The position numbers were made by a program, and so were the translations under genes. A stretch of 64,000 bases of DNA from Candidatus Bathyarchaeia archaeon (GTDB lineage Archaea; Thermoproteota; Bathyarchaeia; Bathyarchaeales; Bathycorpusculaceae), in the NCBI GenBank assembly GCA_041447175.1, contig CP166960.1:1504519-1568518 (forward strand). The letters are read 5' to 3'. Shown here piece by piece: positions 1-8,196 of this stretch (position 1 is its first letter; every line of letters begins with the position of its first letter). The notes beneath the pieces were generated by a model. It was not told where the DNA came from, did no database searches, and was given only the letters and a program-made list of their open reading frames with translations.

Positions 1-425
1 GCTTTGACCATTCTGTTCTTCCAAAAGGCTGAACAGTGGCCCCAAAAAGTTTCCCACACAAAAACCTCTGGAATTTTGACTGCTTCAACGCTGCTGGAAT
101 TGCAGGTTTGGATGCATTTCTCGACAGCGTCAGCTTTGAGAAATTGGTCTGAATCTAAAAAGAGCACATAAGGGGCAGTGGATTTAAGAAAGCCAAGGTT
201 TCTTGCAGCAGCGGGGGTTCCTTTATGTGTATGGACTTTGGCATTGAAAGCTTGGGCAACTTGGCGGGTTTTGTCTGTGCTGTAATTGTCGACAACAAGG
301 ATTTCGATGCAGATGGATGTTTGTTTGGTTAGTGAGTTTAGGCATCGAGCTAAAGTTTTCTCGGAATTGAAGGTGGAAATCACCACAGTTACGTTTTCTT
401 TAGGTTCAAGCGGGTTTGGCTTCAA
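1..425 (-). CDS. GT2-family glycosyltransferase, partial (window edge)
   Basis: The minus strand carries an open frame that runs off the left edge of the window. The visible N-terminus reads like a GT-A fold family 2 glycosyltransferase: VTVVISTFNSEKTLARCL, then EILVVDNYSTDKT, then LFLDSDQFL, which supplies the DxD-type nucleotide-sugar/metal motif. It would transfer a sugar from an activated donor; the acceptor is unknown. The best start is a TTG at 425 that overlaps the stop codon of the larger glycosyltransferase gene upstream, so the two are probably cotranscribed and translationally coupled. Only about 141 residues are visible, so the C-terminal half and any membrane anchor cannot be judged. 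Confidence 0.8.
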   Translation of the reverse strand, partial: MKPNPLEPKENVTVVISTFNSEKTLARCLNSLTKQTSICIEILVVDNYSTDKTRQVAQAFNAKVHTHKGTPAAARNLGFLKSTAPYVLFLDSDQFLKADAVEKCIQTCNSSSVEAVKIPEVFVWETFWGHCSAFWKNRMVK

Positions 426-2818
426 CTAGCCGCTAACTCCAGATATGCCCGTTCATACGCGTCTGCAATGACACCCCAACTTTCGCCGTGGGCAAACGCT
501 AAGTTCTGAGCGCTCATTTGGGTAGCCAGCTGTTCATCAAACAACACTTTGAGAAGCGCAGTCTCCAATGCTTCAACATCTCCTGAAGGCACCAGTAACG
601 CAGAAGCACCTGCATCCACAAGTTCTCTGATTTCAGGCAAATTCGATGCTACAATAGGCCTACCGTAGCCGCATGCCAAGTGGAAGACACCGCTGGTTCC
701 CGTCGCAGCCAAATACGGTATCGCGACCACATCGGACTGGGTAAAAACTCTCTCGAGATTGGGCTCAGGAACATACCCTAAAAATTCTACATGCTGAGGA
801 TGCCCATTGACGTAGGGGTACATGTAATTGGGGTAGTTGGGGTGATTGGTACCTGCTACAACGAGTTTGACATTAGCGCGTTTTTTTTGCAGAGCCTCAA
901 ATGCCTGTAACATTATGGGAAGCCCTTTGTATGGTCCCATGTGTCCAAAAAACAGGATTACTTTGTCTGGGGGGTCCACAAAGGAACAGTTGGTGGATAC
1001 TGTGCCGTGGGGTATGTATTGTATGTTAGTTTTGCCATAGTGGTCCTTTAGGTAATCTGCATATGACTTAACCGTAACCACCACGCGTTGGGCAGTAAGC
1101 GCAGATTTGGTGGCGACCAATATGCCCACCTTGTTAAGGAAACTGGGTTTAATGTTAACGTGCTCCAGTTTCACTTTTTCGCCTAAATTGTGCACTTCAA
1201 CCAAAACTTTGAAACCTAAAAGGCGACTTAAAAAGGTCAAAGAGAAACCAGCAAAGTTTGCAAGGCGACTTTTGCCATAACTCTGGAAGTGGATATTGAA
1301 GTGAACCACATCAGGCTTCAACTTCACAATTTGCAAGATTATACCCAGTATTGAAAAGGGGTTGTCAGGTTGCCAAACACGCAGGACCTCAACTTTTGGG
1401 TCGTCCTCGGATACTTCATCAAGGTTTGTTTTGTCAGCTAACAAGTAAATTCGGCCAATCGAAGACTTAGCTTTAATGGCGTTCACTAAGTTTTTGGCGT
1501 ATTCACTTAAACGGGCACGATTAGGAGGGTAGGAGGAAACTAAACAAACACGCAGCGGGGAGGACTTCAAAAGGGAGACATTTGAAGGGTGATCTGTTTT
1601 GACGAAGCCACCTTTTACGGTTTTTTGCCAGACTTTACGTCGTCGGAAAATGAATTGAATAAAAGCCCATAACGCGATAAACATCTGCATGAACCAATAG
1701 CCGTAAACAAATGGAACCCAAATTATGTTTTTGAGTTTGACGGGCTTTTCAAAAAACGCCATTGAAGCGCCCAGCGAAATCAGGGTAACCGATGTTAGTA
1801 AGATGACAAGATTTGTGGAAAACGGAAAGATAACACCCTCAGAGGGAAAAAACATACTGAGTGCCCAATTGATGTAACTGGCAAAACAAACAATCATGAT
1901 GAAAGGCCCGATGAGGGAAAGTTCCGCGTCGATTACTCGGCGATTGATATTGTCTAGTAGACTTCCGTATTTGAGGGATGCTTCCATGTACCCTCTATAC
2001 CAACGGGTACGCTGAGTAATCAACCCTCTTAAAGAGAAAGGGGTCTCTTGACCCGAAGAAACTTCAGGGGCAAACTTTACACAACGACCATGTTTAACTA
2101 ACTTTAGGGAAAGCTCAACATCTTCAGCCAGAGCTGATTCTTCCCAACCATCCATTTCTTCGAGAACGCTTCTTCTGATGAATTGACAGCTACCGGTAAA
2201 GGCAACAAAAAGCCCAAGTTTCTCCCTACCATGAAGTAGACCTTGAAACCAAGCTTTGTCTTCAGCGGCAGCTACGCGGGTTAACATGTTCTGGCTTTCA
2301 TTCAGCGATACTGAGCTTCCCTGAACTGCTGAAACAGTGGGGTCCGAAAAGTAGGATGCGAGTCTTTGTAAAACATCTGGCTGGGGAACACTGTCAGCAT
2401 CAAAAACGCCAATTATCTCGCCGGTCGCTTGAGCAAAAGCTAAATTCAAAGCGGCAGGTTTACCTTTTGAAGCTGTTTCACAGAGAAGCTTAACACTGTC
2501 GGGATAATGATTGGAGAAATCAAGACAGATGTTTTGGGTATCATCTTTAGAAGTACCTGCAACCACAAGTATTTCCATTTTGTCTTTAGGATAATTTAGT
2601 TTCGTTAAAGCATTTAGACATCGATGAATAACCGCGGCTTCGTCTTTGGCGGGCACGATTAAAGAAAATTTTGGCAGATTTTGTTCATCGATGGAACTAT
2701 GGGAAAGTTTTGTCTGTTTTTCATGTCTGATTCCGGCAAAGATTATTCGAGCATGATAAATTGCCCAAATCAGCATTACAGCGAGTAAAATTGATGAAAC
2801 TATCCCAAAAACGTTCAT
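422..2818 (-). CDS. Membrane-bound bifunctional glycosyltransferase: GT2 domain fused to GT4 domain
   Basis: This 798-residue protein begins with a membrane segment (about residues 8-28). A processive-type GT2 domain follows (about 50-280) with DADSVP at 140-145, AEDVEL at 231-236 and QRTRW at 269-273, the D,D,D,QxxRW signature seen in hyaluronan/cellulose-synthase-like enzymes. Three further membrane helices lie at about 302-390. From about residue 422 a GT-B fold GT4 domain starts (RVCLVSSYPP), with FFGHMGPYKGL and a late nucleotide-sugar site GTSGVFHLACGYGRP followed by LPEIREL. Both modules are normally separate proteins, so the fusion suggests two successive steps in building a surface glycan or glycolipid. 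It is the first gene of a minus-strand unit that continues into another glycosyltransferase at the window edge. The sugars used cannot be read from sequence. Confidence 0.85.
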   Translation of the reverse strand: MNVFGIVSSILLAVMLIWAIYHARIIFAGIRHEKQTKLSHSSIDEQNLPKFSLIVPAKDEAAVIHRCLNALTKLNYPKDKMEILVVAGTSKDDTQNICLDFSNHYPDSVKLLCETASKGKPAALNLAFAQATGEIIGVFDADSVPQPDVLQRLASYFSDPTVSAVQGSSVSLNESQNMLTRVAAAEDKAWFQGLLHGREKLGLFVAFTGSCQFIRRSVLEEMDGWEESALAEDVELSLKLVKHGRCVKFAPEVSSGQETPFSLRGLITQRTRWYRGYMEASLKYGSLLDNINRRVIDAELSLIGPFIMIVCFASYINWALSMFFPSEGVIFPFSTNLVILLTSVTLISLGASMAFFEKPVKLKNIIWVPFVYGYWFMQMFIALWAFIQFIFRRRKVWQKTVKGGFVKTDHPSNVSLLKSSPLRVCLVSSYPPNRARLSEYAKNLVNAIKAKSSIGRIYLLADKTNLDEVSEDDPKVEVLRVWQPDNPFSILGIILQIVKLKPDVVHFNIHFQSYGKSRLANFAGFSLTFLSRLLGFKVLVEVHNLGEKVKLEHVNIKPSFLNKVGILVATKSALTAQRVVVTVKSYADYLKDHYGKTNIQYIPHGTVSTNCSFVDPPDKVILFFGHMGPYKGLPIMLQAFEALQKKRANVKLVVAGTNHPNYPNYMYPYVNGHPQHVEFLGYVPEPNLERVFTQSDVVAIPYLAATGTSGVFHLACGYGRPIVASNLPEIRELVDAGASALLVPSGDVEALETALLKVLFDEQLATQMSAQNLAFAHGESWGVIADAYERAYLELAAS

Positions 2819-3181
2819 GTAGCCACTTCATCGACCTTTACTTCATTTTTTTCCAACACTGTAACGCCCACCAACAATTAGTAGGAAAGTGAAGCATACA
2901 CAAACGCTACTATTAGCCACCTCAACTGTGATTGACGTATCTGCGAACGTCTGTGCATGTAAATCATTTTGTCCCCATGAACTAATCCGCTCGTTTGTCT
3001 TTTATAGTTTATCTTGTGATGACACACACCTACTGGGCATTCGCCAACAAGTCGAAAGAAGAACCACGCAAAACAGAGGTTGCAGACCATCAAAAAAGAG
3101 AAGAATAAACGTCAACAAATTTTTCTGAAAAATAATCCTCATAAAAAATGTCAAAAATTAATAAGATGTATCAAATCCAAT
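2819..3181 (-). promoter_or_regulatory. Intergenic leader with a candidate TATA box for the glycosyltransferase unit
   Basis: This 363-bp gap separates two minus-strand genes. No convincing gene is visible; short open frames here lack family signatures. A TATA-like CTATAAAAG occurs on the minus strand at 2999-3007. If it is the promoter, the glycosyltransferase mRNA has a leader of roughly 160 nt, long for an archaeon. The rest shows nothing I can support. Confidence 0.3.
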
Positions 3182-3850
3182 TCAGGGTTGTTTCATGAAC
3201 ACAACGAACTCTTCAAGGCTTCTGGGCTGCAAAACGTAATTCGAGCGGCGTTCCTCGCCGATTGTTGAGGAGGGTCTTGACCCGTAGTCATGTCCAGGAT
3301 ACACCTCAACACAATCACTTAGTCTCAGAAGCTTTTTGAAAAGACTGTCGTAGAGGCTTCGGCTGCTACCTCCGGGAAGGTCTGTTCTGCCACACTCCCC
3401 CACAAACAGCGTATCGCCAGTTAAGAGTTTCCTTCCGTCCACAAGAAGACAAATGCCATCTGCGCTATGCCCAGGAGTGTAAATCACTTTGATGTCGATA
3501 GCCCCAACTTTGAGCACATCACCCTCATCCACTGCTACATCAAATTTTGTTCCAGATAGTCTGTGAGCCACGATTTGCCCACCAAAAACCGATTTTAACG
3601 CAAGGTTCCCAGCGGTGTGGTCAAGATGTTCATGCGTACTAACTATGTATTTAAGCGCGTAACCACCGCTTTTGAGAGTTTGCAGGATTTTGTCTGTGTT
3701 AAAACTTGAATCCACCACTGCCGACTCCCTTGAAAGTTCATCGGCAATTATGTAAGAGAAGTTGTCGCTGTGCTGACTGATTTGTTCAAAGAACATCCTT
3801 AAACCCAAGGTTAATGCATTCAGGGGGAGTTGAAATAAGTTTTCTTTCAA
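3182..3850 (-). CDS. Metallo-beta-lactamase-fold hydrolase (glyoxalase II / persulfide dioxygenase-like)
   Basis: The 222-residue protein has the MBL metal motif STHEHLDH (HxHxDH), a distal aspartate in LLTGDTLFVG, a GECGRTDLPGG loop and the final histidine in VYPGHDYG. The pattern GECGRTDLPGG plus PGHDYG is typical of the glyoxalase II/ETHE1-like branch, which acts on glutathione or other low-molecular-weight thiol adducts or persulfides. A TTG at 3850 preceded by AAAGG is the most natural start, 8 nt downstream of the preceding gene, so the two form an operon. The physiological thiol is unknown. A generic thioester hydrolase is the main alternative. Confidence 0.8.
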   Translation of the reverse strand: MKENLFQLPLNALTLGLRMFFEQISQHSDNFSYIIADELSRESAVVDSSFNTDKILQTLKSGGYALKYIVSTHEHLDHTAGNLALKSVFGGQIVAHRLSGTKFDVAVDEGDVLKVGAIDIKVIYTPGHSADGICLLVDGRKLLTGDTLFVGECGRTDLPGGSSRSLYDSLFKKLLRLSDCVEVYPGHDYGSRPSSTIGEERRSNYVLQPRSLEEFVVFMKQP

Positions 3851-3858
3851 AATGCCTT

Positions 3859-4239
3859 TTAATTAGCTTCTGACAATTGAGGTCCATTGTTTTTATTTAA
3901 CTCTGGTGTGCTGACCGGTTTCGGAGCTGCACACATATTTACACGTCGAAACGTGCCATCGTGGTTTTTTTGAGATTGTATGCCTCTGATTATGCAGACT
4001 GCGTCAATAAGCACAAGACACCAAATCATTACAACTTCAACAGTAATGACGATTAGGGAGGGTTCATAAAGGGAAGTGGTGTGAGATGCGCCCCCAAAAA
4101 GCAGCATTTGGGTAAAGATTACACTAAAAAAAGCATGCATCCCAGATTTGCCGCCAAAAGAAGCAGGGTTTGTGTTTTCAAGTATTACCCTCTGAGAATA
4201 ATAGACCCAAGCTCTGCTTGCCACACCTATTAACTTCAA
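3859..4239 (-). CDS. Small membrane protein of unknown function
   Basis: 126 residues; I do not recognise a family. Two hydrophobic segments are visible: a weaker one around GMHAFFSVIFTQMLLFGG and a clear one at SLIVITVEVVMIWCLVLIDAV. The C-terminal 45 residues are polar and probably cytoplasmic. The start is a TTG at 4239, 32 bp from a minus-strand TATA element (4271-4278), which fits a nearly leaderless transcript. It lies just upstream of the MBL hydrolase on the same strand and is probably its operon partner. Confidence 0.55.
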   Translation of the reverse strand: MKLIGVASRAWVYYSQRVILENTNPASFGGKSGMHAFFSVIFTQMLLFGGASHTTSLYEPSLIVITVEVVMIWCLVLIDAVCIIRGIQSQKNHDGTFRRVNMCAAPKPVSTPELNKNNGPQLSEAN

Positions 4240-4476
4240 TTTATGGGTCGAGAGATGATGGAAAAAAGGGCATATAAGTCTGTGTTGTTCACGAATTGTG
4301 ACAACCTAATGTTCAAACCAAGAGATACAACTGTACAGGTACAGTAAAGCTATACCAATTTTTGGCTTAAAATAATCAACTCGACAACAGAAACCACAGT
4401 TTTTTGTAACAAACAAAAAAATGAAAAACTAAAAGTTTATAGACTATTTGTCATTATCAGTTATTTGGTGTTCTTA
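4240..4476. promoter_or_regulatory. Divergent promoter region
   Basis: The region lies between a minus-strand and a plus-strand unit. A TATA-like CTTATATG reads on the minus strand at 4271-4278, and AAGTTTATAG reads on the plus strand at 4433-4442. Both sit about 30-38 bp from the adjacent start codons, the spacing expected of short-leader archaeal mRNAs. No shared operator is evident. Confidence 0.45.
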
Positions 4477-4698
4477 ATGGAAAGTCAAAATACAGTGGCA
4501 AAATCTTTAGAAAGAACCTCTGAAACGATAAGTGAAACAATTTTGGCAGTCATGGATAAACTTGCAGGAAAACAATCAGACCTCAAACTGAGTTTCCAGG
4601 ATTTGACATTAGAAGTCGGCGTGGTAAAAGCAAAAGTAAACGGCGCCGTCGTCTTAGACGTAGTCTATTCAAAGGGAACCGAAGAACAGGCGCCATAA
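4477..4698 (+). CDS. Small conserved-looking protein (73 aa), trypco2-like layout
   Basis: The ATG at 4477 is preceded by GGTG, and a TATA-like element lies about 35 bp upstream. A longer TTG start at 4465 is possible but less well supported. The product has an amphipathic N-terminal helix (about residues 5-33) and a beta-rich C-terminus with alternating residues, LSFQDLTLEVGVV then AVVLDVVYSK. This helix-plus-sheet layout recalls the small trypsin-co-occurring domain 2 proteins, but similarity by eye is weak. It is followed after 16 nt by another small gene with a related beta-rich pattern, so the two probably work together. Function unknown. Confidence 0.6.
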   Translation: MESQNTVAKSLERTSETISETILAVMDKLAGKQSDLKLSFQDLTLEVGVVKAKVNGAVVLDVVYSKGTEEQAP

Positions 4699-4714
4699 GG
4701 TAGGCGAGATACAG

Positions 4715-5128
4715 TTGGCCGAATTAATAGGTCAACTTGTGAAGTCAGGCAAAGTCACTGTCTCCACCAACAACACTGAAGAACTGGAAATCAACATAGA
4801 AAACAAACGAATTGATGTTGAAGCCATCCACAAAGACTTTCTTAAAGAAATACTCTCAGCGATTCGGCAATCAAACAAGACAGAGGATTCAGAGGAAGGC
4901 AAGAAGACAAGATTTGGCGGAATCAAAACAGTTTCAAATACGCTTGATGCCGCGAAGGATATCGCTGAAGATCTATGCAAGGCAGGCGTCACGGTAACGC
5001 TTTCCTACAAGGGCGATACGGTTGTTACTTTGGGTGCTGATGCCAGCTCTAAAATTTTGAAGTTCGCCACAGGATCCAAAGCCATAGAAATCAACAGCCC
5101 CAGAAAACTGATAGAACTGGGCATTTGA
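4715..5128 (+). CDS. Unknown 137-aa protein, partner of the preceding small gene
   Basis: A TTG start at 4715 follows the purine-rich AAGGTAGG. The product has an N-terminal segment with a basic/beta pattern (VKSGKVTVSTNN), a helical middle around KTVSNTLDAAKDIAEDLC and a beta-rich end, GVTVTLSYKGDTVVTLG. No catalytic signature or membrane helix is visible. Its end lies 135 bp before the left attachment site, so it is the last chromosomal gene before the integrated element. I do not recognise the family. Confidence 0.6.
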   Translation: MAELIGQLVKSGKVTVSTNNTEELEINIENKRIDVEAIHKDFLKEILSAIRQSNKTEDSEEGKKTRFGGIKTVSNTLDAAKDIAEDLCKAGVTVTLSYKGDTVVTLGADASSKILKFATGSKAIEINSPRKLIELGI

Positions 5129-5263
5129 CACACCCTTTCTTTGCTGAATTCTTTCATTAACCGTTAATTTAGCTTATCTTGAAATCAGCATTCATCGTTT
5201 TTCTTAACACCCTAAAGCAACCTACAAACCAGTTTGGAAGGGACATAAAAACCAAAAGGTGGG

Positions 5264-5278
5264 TGGCGGGTCCGACGG
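5264..5278. repeat. Left attachment site (attL core)
   Basis: The 15-bp TGGCGGGTCCGACGG is identical to the 3' terminal 15 bp of the tRNA-Lys gene at the other end of the element. Flanking bases differ on both sides, so the core is exactly 15 bp. Here it is a bare fragment with no tRNA attached, as expected of the distal att copy. Confidence 0.9.
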
Positions 5279-5301
5279 TTATCAGACGACTGGTAACGCA
5301 T

Positions 5302-6738
5302 TTATACTGACGCCTCCTTGTCGATCAGCTGTTTTAGCTGTTGGCTGAGAACTTTTAGCTGGCGTCTTTGCAAGTCTTCTGGACCTATACAGGTTACTGC
5401 GCCTTCGGCTAGTGCATCTCGGGTTAGCATTTGTTCAGGATTCATTCCCCAAGCGCGTATTATTTCTTTTAGGGCTTCGACTTTGCTGACTTGTTGTTTT
5501 GGTTTTATGCATAATCCTGATGCAGCATAGACGTTGCGTAGTTTGTCGATTCCAATGCTTTGTATGTCGTGGTAGGTATCGACTGTATGTCCCATCATGT
5601 AGTCAACGTAGTCAGGTTGAACACCTAAAGCGAGCAGTTGGGTTTTGAAGTATTTTCGTAGGCTGTGGACTCTTAGGTCGTACATTCGTCCGTTTCGTTG
5701 CTTTATCAGGTTTGCTTTGAGGTAGAGTCGGTGGACTAGGTAGCGGATTTGTTTTGAGGATATGTTTCTTGTTTTGCTCTCAGTTGAGTCTCGAATTAGC
5801 GGTGATTGGTCGGTTAGGTTTTCAGGCGGGTTTTTTTCTGTTCCTTTTTTGCGTTGGTCTATGTAGAGTTTTAGGTATTGGGCTGCTTCTGCGCCGAGGA
5901 ACGTGTCGTAGTCGTGGTATTTGCCTTTGGTGATGTCTGCTTCGATGTGGACGTGGATTGGGGTTATGTTGTTTTCTAAGTCGTCGCGGACGTGTCGGTA
6001 TTGGAGTTTTGATAGGGTGTCTTCTCGGAAGGCGCCTAAGGCTAAGCATGTGACTATTACTTTATCGCGTAGGTTGGCGATTTCCAAGAGTTTGTCGAGT
6101 TCTTCAGGTTTTGGCGCTCGGTCTTTGTAGGTTACTCTTCGGCTGAGGGGTTCGGCGAGGTCGATTTTGGCGCCGTTTATTCGGTAGAAGGTTTTGACGC
6201 TTTTGATGTAGTTGTTGACTGGTCCAGGTTTTATTCCGTCGTCTTGAAGTGAGGCTAAGTAGTCGTTGATGTAGCCTGTGTGGTTTTGGACTCGTGCTGG
6301 GTCTGGGATGTTGCCGACTGGTTTTATGTCTTGGATTATTAGGTCGGGGCTGTAGCCGAGCCAGATTGAGTATTTTCTGATTTGCACGGTGTATGTGCAG
6401 CAGGTGTTGGGTGATCCTGAGCAGTGGCGAAGCAGGTGACGTGCTACTTTGAGCACGCTTTGATTGTCGAAGACAAACGGTATAAGCGATGGTCGGTCAG
6501 AGAGAAAAGCGTTGAGAACGTATTCGACGAGTCCTCGTTCTTTGGCGGCTAAAACTTTTTCTAAGCTAACTGTTACGGGTTCTTTTAGTTTCCATCCGCG
6601 TTTGCTGTATTCAAAAGTGACTGTGTTGCCTTGGATTGTCATCTGTACTGGCAGGTTTTTTAGCTCTTCTAAGGACAGCTTCTGGTTTCTGATGATTATA
6701 GGGGAGGCAATGGCTTTTGTTATGACTTCAGCGGTCAT
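5302..6738 (-). CDS. Tyrosine recombinase (provirus integrase)
   Basis: The product is about 478 residues from the ATG at 6738, chosen because GGAG lies 9 nt upstream; an upstream GTG/ATG at 6795 would add 19 residues and overlap the preceding gene more. Catalytic-domain motifs are present: an arginine in LGAFREDTLSKL (about residue 236), HSLRKYF (HxxR, about 356) and MGHTVDTYHD (about 382), with candidate nucleophile tyrosines just after. The N-terminal half is a SAM-like core-binding domain (NTCCTYTVQIRKYSIWL). It would insert and excise the element at the tRNA-Lys 3' end. Its 3' end is next to attL, and the gene is intact, unlike SSV-type integrases that are split on insertion. Confidence 0.93.
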   Translation of the reverse strand: MTAEVITKAIASPIIIRNQKLSLEELKNLPVQMTIQGNTVTFEYSKRGWKLKEPVTVSLEKVLAAKERGLVEYVLNAFLSDRPSLIPFVFDNQSVLKVARHLLRHCSGSPNTCCTYTVQIRKYSIWLGYSPDLIIQDIKPVGNIPDPARVQNHTGYINDYLASLQDDGIKPGPVNNYIKSVKTFYRINGAKIDLAEPLSRRVTYKDRAPKPEELDKLLEIANLRDKVIVTCLALGAFREDTLSKLQYRHVRDDLENNITPIHVHIEADITKGKYHDYDTFLGAEAAQYLKLYIDQRKKGTEKNPPENLTDQSPLIRDSTESKTRNISSKQIRYLVHRLYLKANLIKQRNGRMYDLRVHSLRKYFKTQLLALGVQPDYVDYMMGHTVDTYHDIQSIGIDKLRNVYAASGLCIKPKQQVSKVEALKEIIRAWGMNPEQMLTRDALAEGAVTCIGPEDLQRRQLKVLSQQLKQLIDKEASV

Positions 6739-7129
6739 TTGCCGTTGCTCCTTTTCTTTGAGTTTTTCGCTCCGATGGTCGGAACGCATACTCACCTTCT
6801 ACTTTAGGCTGTTTGCAATTTAAATTCAACTCAAAACTCGACGATAGCTTTCGTAGCTCCAAGATATCCGATTTTAACAAGACAAGACCTGAAGCTTTAG
6901 GGTCGCCACCATGCAAAGTGGGCGGTTCAGCATCTCTATCCCAGGCTAAAACAAGGTACAAATCGCAATCGTAGATCAGCCAACCCACTGCTTCTCTTGT
7001 TTGAGGTTTCATGGCTATGGCAGAACTTCGATTATACAAGACATGGTCAAGATAACGGACAAAAATTAGCTTCATGAATAATTCGGGTGAACTTGGAGAT
7101 TTTGTTATGTTTAACGTAAGTTCAGCCAC
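6728..7129 (-). CDS. Unknown 133-aa protein upstream of integrase
   Basis: The frame overlaps the integrase start by 11 nt, so the two are probably cotranscribed. The protein has no membrane segment. Its core, DHVLYNRSSAIAMKPQTREAVGWL followed by LYLVLAWDRD, is shortened here to the two pieces DHVLYNRSSA and VGWLIYDCDLYLVLAWDRD; it suggests a compact mixed alpha/beta domain. The C-terminal 25 residues are basic. I do not recognise a named family. A regulator or directionality factor for the integrase is possible from position only. Confidence 0.55.
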   Translation of the reverse strand: MAELTLNITKSPSSPELFMKLIFVRYLDHVLYNRSSAIAMKPQTREAVGWLIYDCDLYLVLAWDRDAEPPTLHGGDPKASGLVLLKSDILELRKLSSSFELNLNCKQPKVEGEYAFRPSERKTQRKGATANDR

Positions 7130-7146
7130 TTCCTCTCACCATTTTT

Positions 7147-7455
7147 TTATTTGAAGAATTTTTCTCCTCGGATGCGTTGGCTAATTTGGATGTAGCGATG
7201 GTTTTTGCAGAAATCCAAAATTTTAGTTAAGCGCGGGTCATCAGCTCGCTTGAACTGTTTTATGAAGCCAACCCTTCCTGTTTGCACCCGGACTTCGAAT
7301 GTTCCGTCAACGCCGAGTATCTGGTAGAAGCCTCGTTTTTCCCCAGCATATTCTTCAAGAACCACCCAGTCCTCGACAAGATTAACCAAGCAGTTTTCAC
7401 CTTGACCAACTCTCAGGCTCACCATAAAAAGTATCTGCCCCCGCAAAGTGCTCAT
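7147..7455 (-). CDS. Unknown small protein with an operator-like dyad at its start
   Basis: The ATG at 7455 is preferred over an upstream GTG at 7470. About 102 residues: a beta-rich middle (WVVLEEYAGEKRGFYQILG, FEVRVQTGRVGFI) and a basic C-terminus ending RIRGEKFFK. No catalytic motif is visible. The start codon lies inside the dyad CAAAGTG-N5-CACTTTG (7444-7462), so expression may be controlled by a repressor, perhaps the winged-helix protein encoded just upstream. Function unknown. Confidence 0.5.
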   Translation of the reverse strand: MSTLRGQILFMVSLRVGQGENCLVNLVEDWVVLEEYAGEKRGFYQILGVDGTFEVRVQTGRVGFIKQFKRADDPRLTKILDFCKNHRYIQISQRIRGEKFFK

Positions 7456-7479
7456 CACTTTGAAGGGCACCGCAAAGTG
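7441..7479. promoter_or_regulatory. Operator-like repeats over the start of the 7147-7455 gene
   Basis: CCGCAAAGTG occurs twice in direct orientation (7441-7450 and 7470-7479). An inverted CACTTTG (7456-7462) forms the perfect dyad CAAAGTG-CTCAT-CACTTTG with the first copy. The 5-nt spacer and placement over a start codon suggest a homodimeric regulator. Confidence 0.5.
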
Positions 7480-7488
7480 ACGTATCTT

Positions 7489-7875
7489 TTAAAGACATAT
7501 CGAAAGTGCTTCGATGAGCATTTGCAGGTTGGTTTCTGGGGCTGTTAGGAGAAAACAGTTCAGGTCTTTTTTGCTCAAGACAAGCGCTGCTTGTGCTCTA
7601 AAGCTCAGTTTATAGAGTGGGGAGAGAAAATGGGCTTTTGCCGGTTTTATTCCCTCCTTCTTTAACCAGCCTTGTTGGCAGAGTGCTTTTACTCGTCTAT
7701 CGACGCATTGCCGTTTAGTGTGCCTGTATCCTTTGATGCCTCTGATTTTCAAGTATACGTCATAGCTCGTCAGGAGCTTATTTGATGAGAGAATTAGGAA
7801 GATGATGAAGTTCAGTTTGGCTTGTCGACCACTGAACACTGATAGCTCTGTGCCCTTGCATCGCTTCCGTGCCAC
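7489..7875 (-). CDS. Winged-helix DNA-binding protein
   Basis: 128 residues, basic. The centre reads as a winged helix: NFIIFLILSSNKLLTSYDVY, then a recognition-helix-like stretch RHTKRQCVDRRVKALCQQG, then the wing WLKKEGIKPAKAHFLSPLY. The C-terminal 40 residues are helical and may dimerise. It reads in the same direction as the small gene at 7147-7455, and both are preceded by dyad sequences, so it is a candidate regulator of the integrase-proximal genes. The start at 7875 lies against a block of nested inverted repeats. Confidence 0.6.
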   Translation of the reverse strand: MARKRCKGTELSVFSGRQAKLNFIIFLILSSNKLLTSYDVYLKIRGIKGYRHTKRQCVDRRVKALCQQGWLKKEGIKPAKAHFLSPLYKLSFRAQAALVLSKKDLNCFLLTAPETNLQMLIEALSICL

Positions 7876-7882
7876 AGATGTC

Positions 7883-8085
7883 TACTCCCCCGACGGATAA
7901 GGGAGCAAAAGAGGCGTGGAACTTTGGCATGCCACCATTGCCGTTCAGAGGCACGCCTCTCCTTTCCCATAGAAGCAAAATGGGGAGTATGTTGGCTGCA
8001 CCATGTTTAGCGCATAGTGAAGTTTTATAGGGCCTAAAAAAGGGAGATTGTTCGGAACAGTCAGACTCGGCATTTTTCCTTTTTT
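7883..8085. other. Two nested inverted-repeat structures in an otherwise gene-free stretch
   Basis: Structure A: outer arms TACTCCCC (7883-7890) and GGGGAGTA (7982-7989), inner arms AGAGGCGTG (7910-7918) and CACGCCTCT (7952-7960), with the palindrome TGGCATGCCA (7925-7934) in the centre. Structure B: arms AAAAAAGG (8036-8043) and CCTTTTTT (8078-8085) enclosing TGTTC-G-GAACA (8050-8060). The stretch 7876-8196 has no supported gene. It could be a structured RNA leader, a replication or packaging signal, or a miniature-element relic. Confidence 0.45.
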
Positions 8086-8196
8086 ATGCAGTAAACGCTC
8101 GCCTATTCTTGCTGCTAGACCTGCGATTATTCTAAACAGTCCTATGAATAGCGTGACGGCATTCCCAATTGGAGGTGGCTGGTAATATGTAGATTA

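Noticed and set aside
846-1040. Open frame opposite the GT4 domain
   Set aside because: It is a shadow of the glycosyltransferase gene; no start signal or family pattern.
5822-6130. Arg/Pro-rich frames overlapping the integrase gene
   Set aside because: They are antisense or shifted readings of the catalytic integrase domain; the true frame has all recombinase motifs.
7778-7978. 66-residue minus-strand frame across the nested repeats
   Set aside because: It overlaps the winged-helix gene in another frame and runs through the inverted repeats without protein-like pattern.
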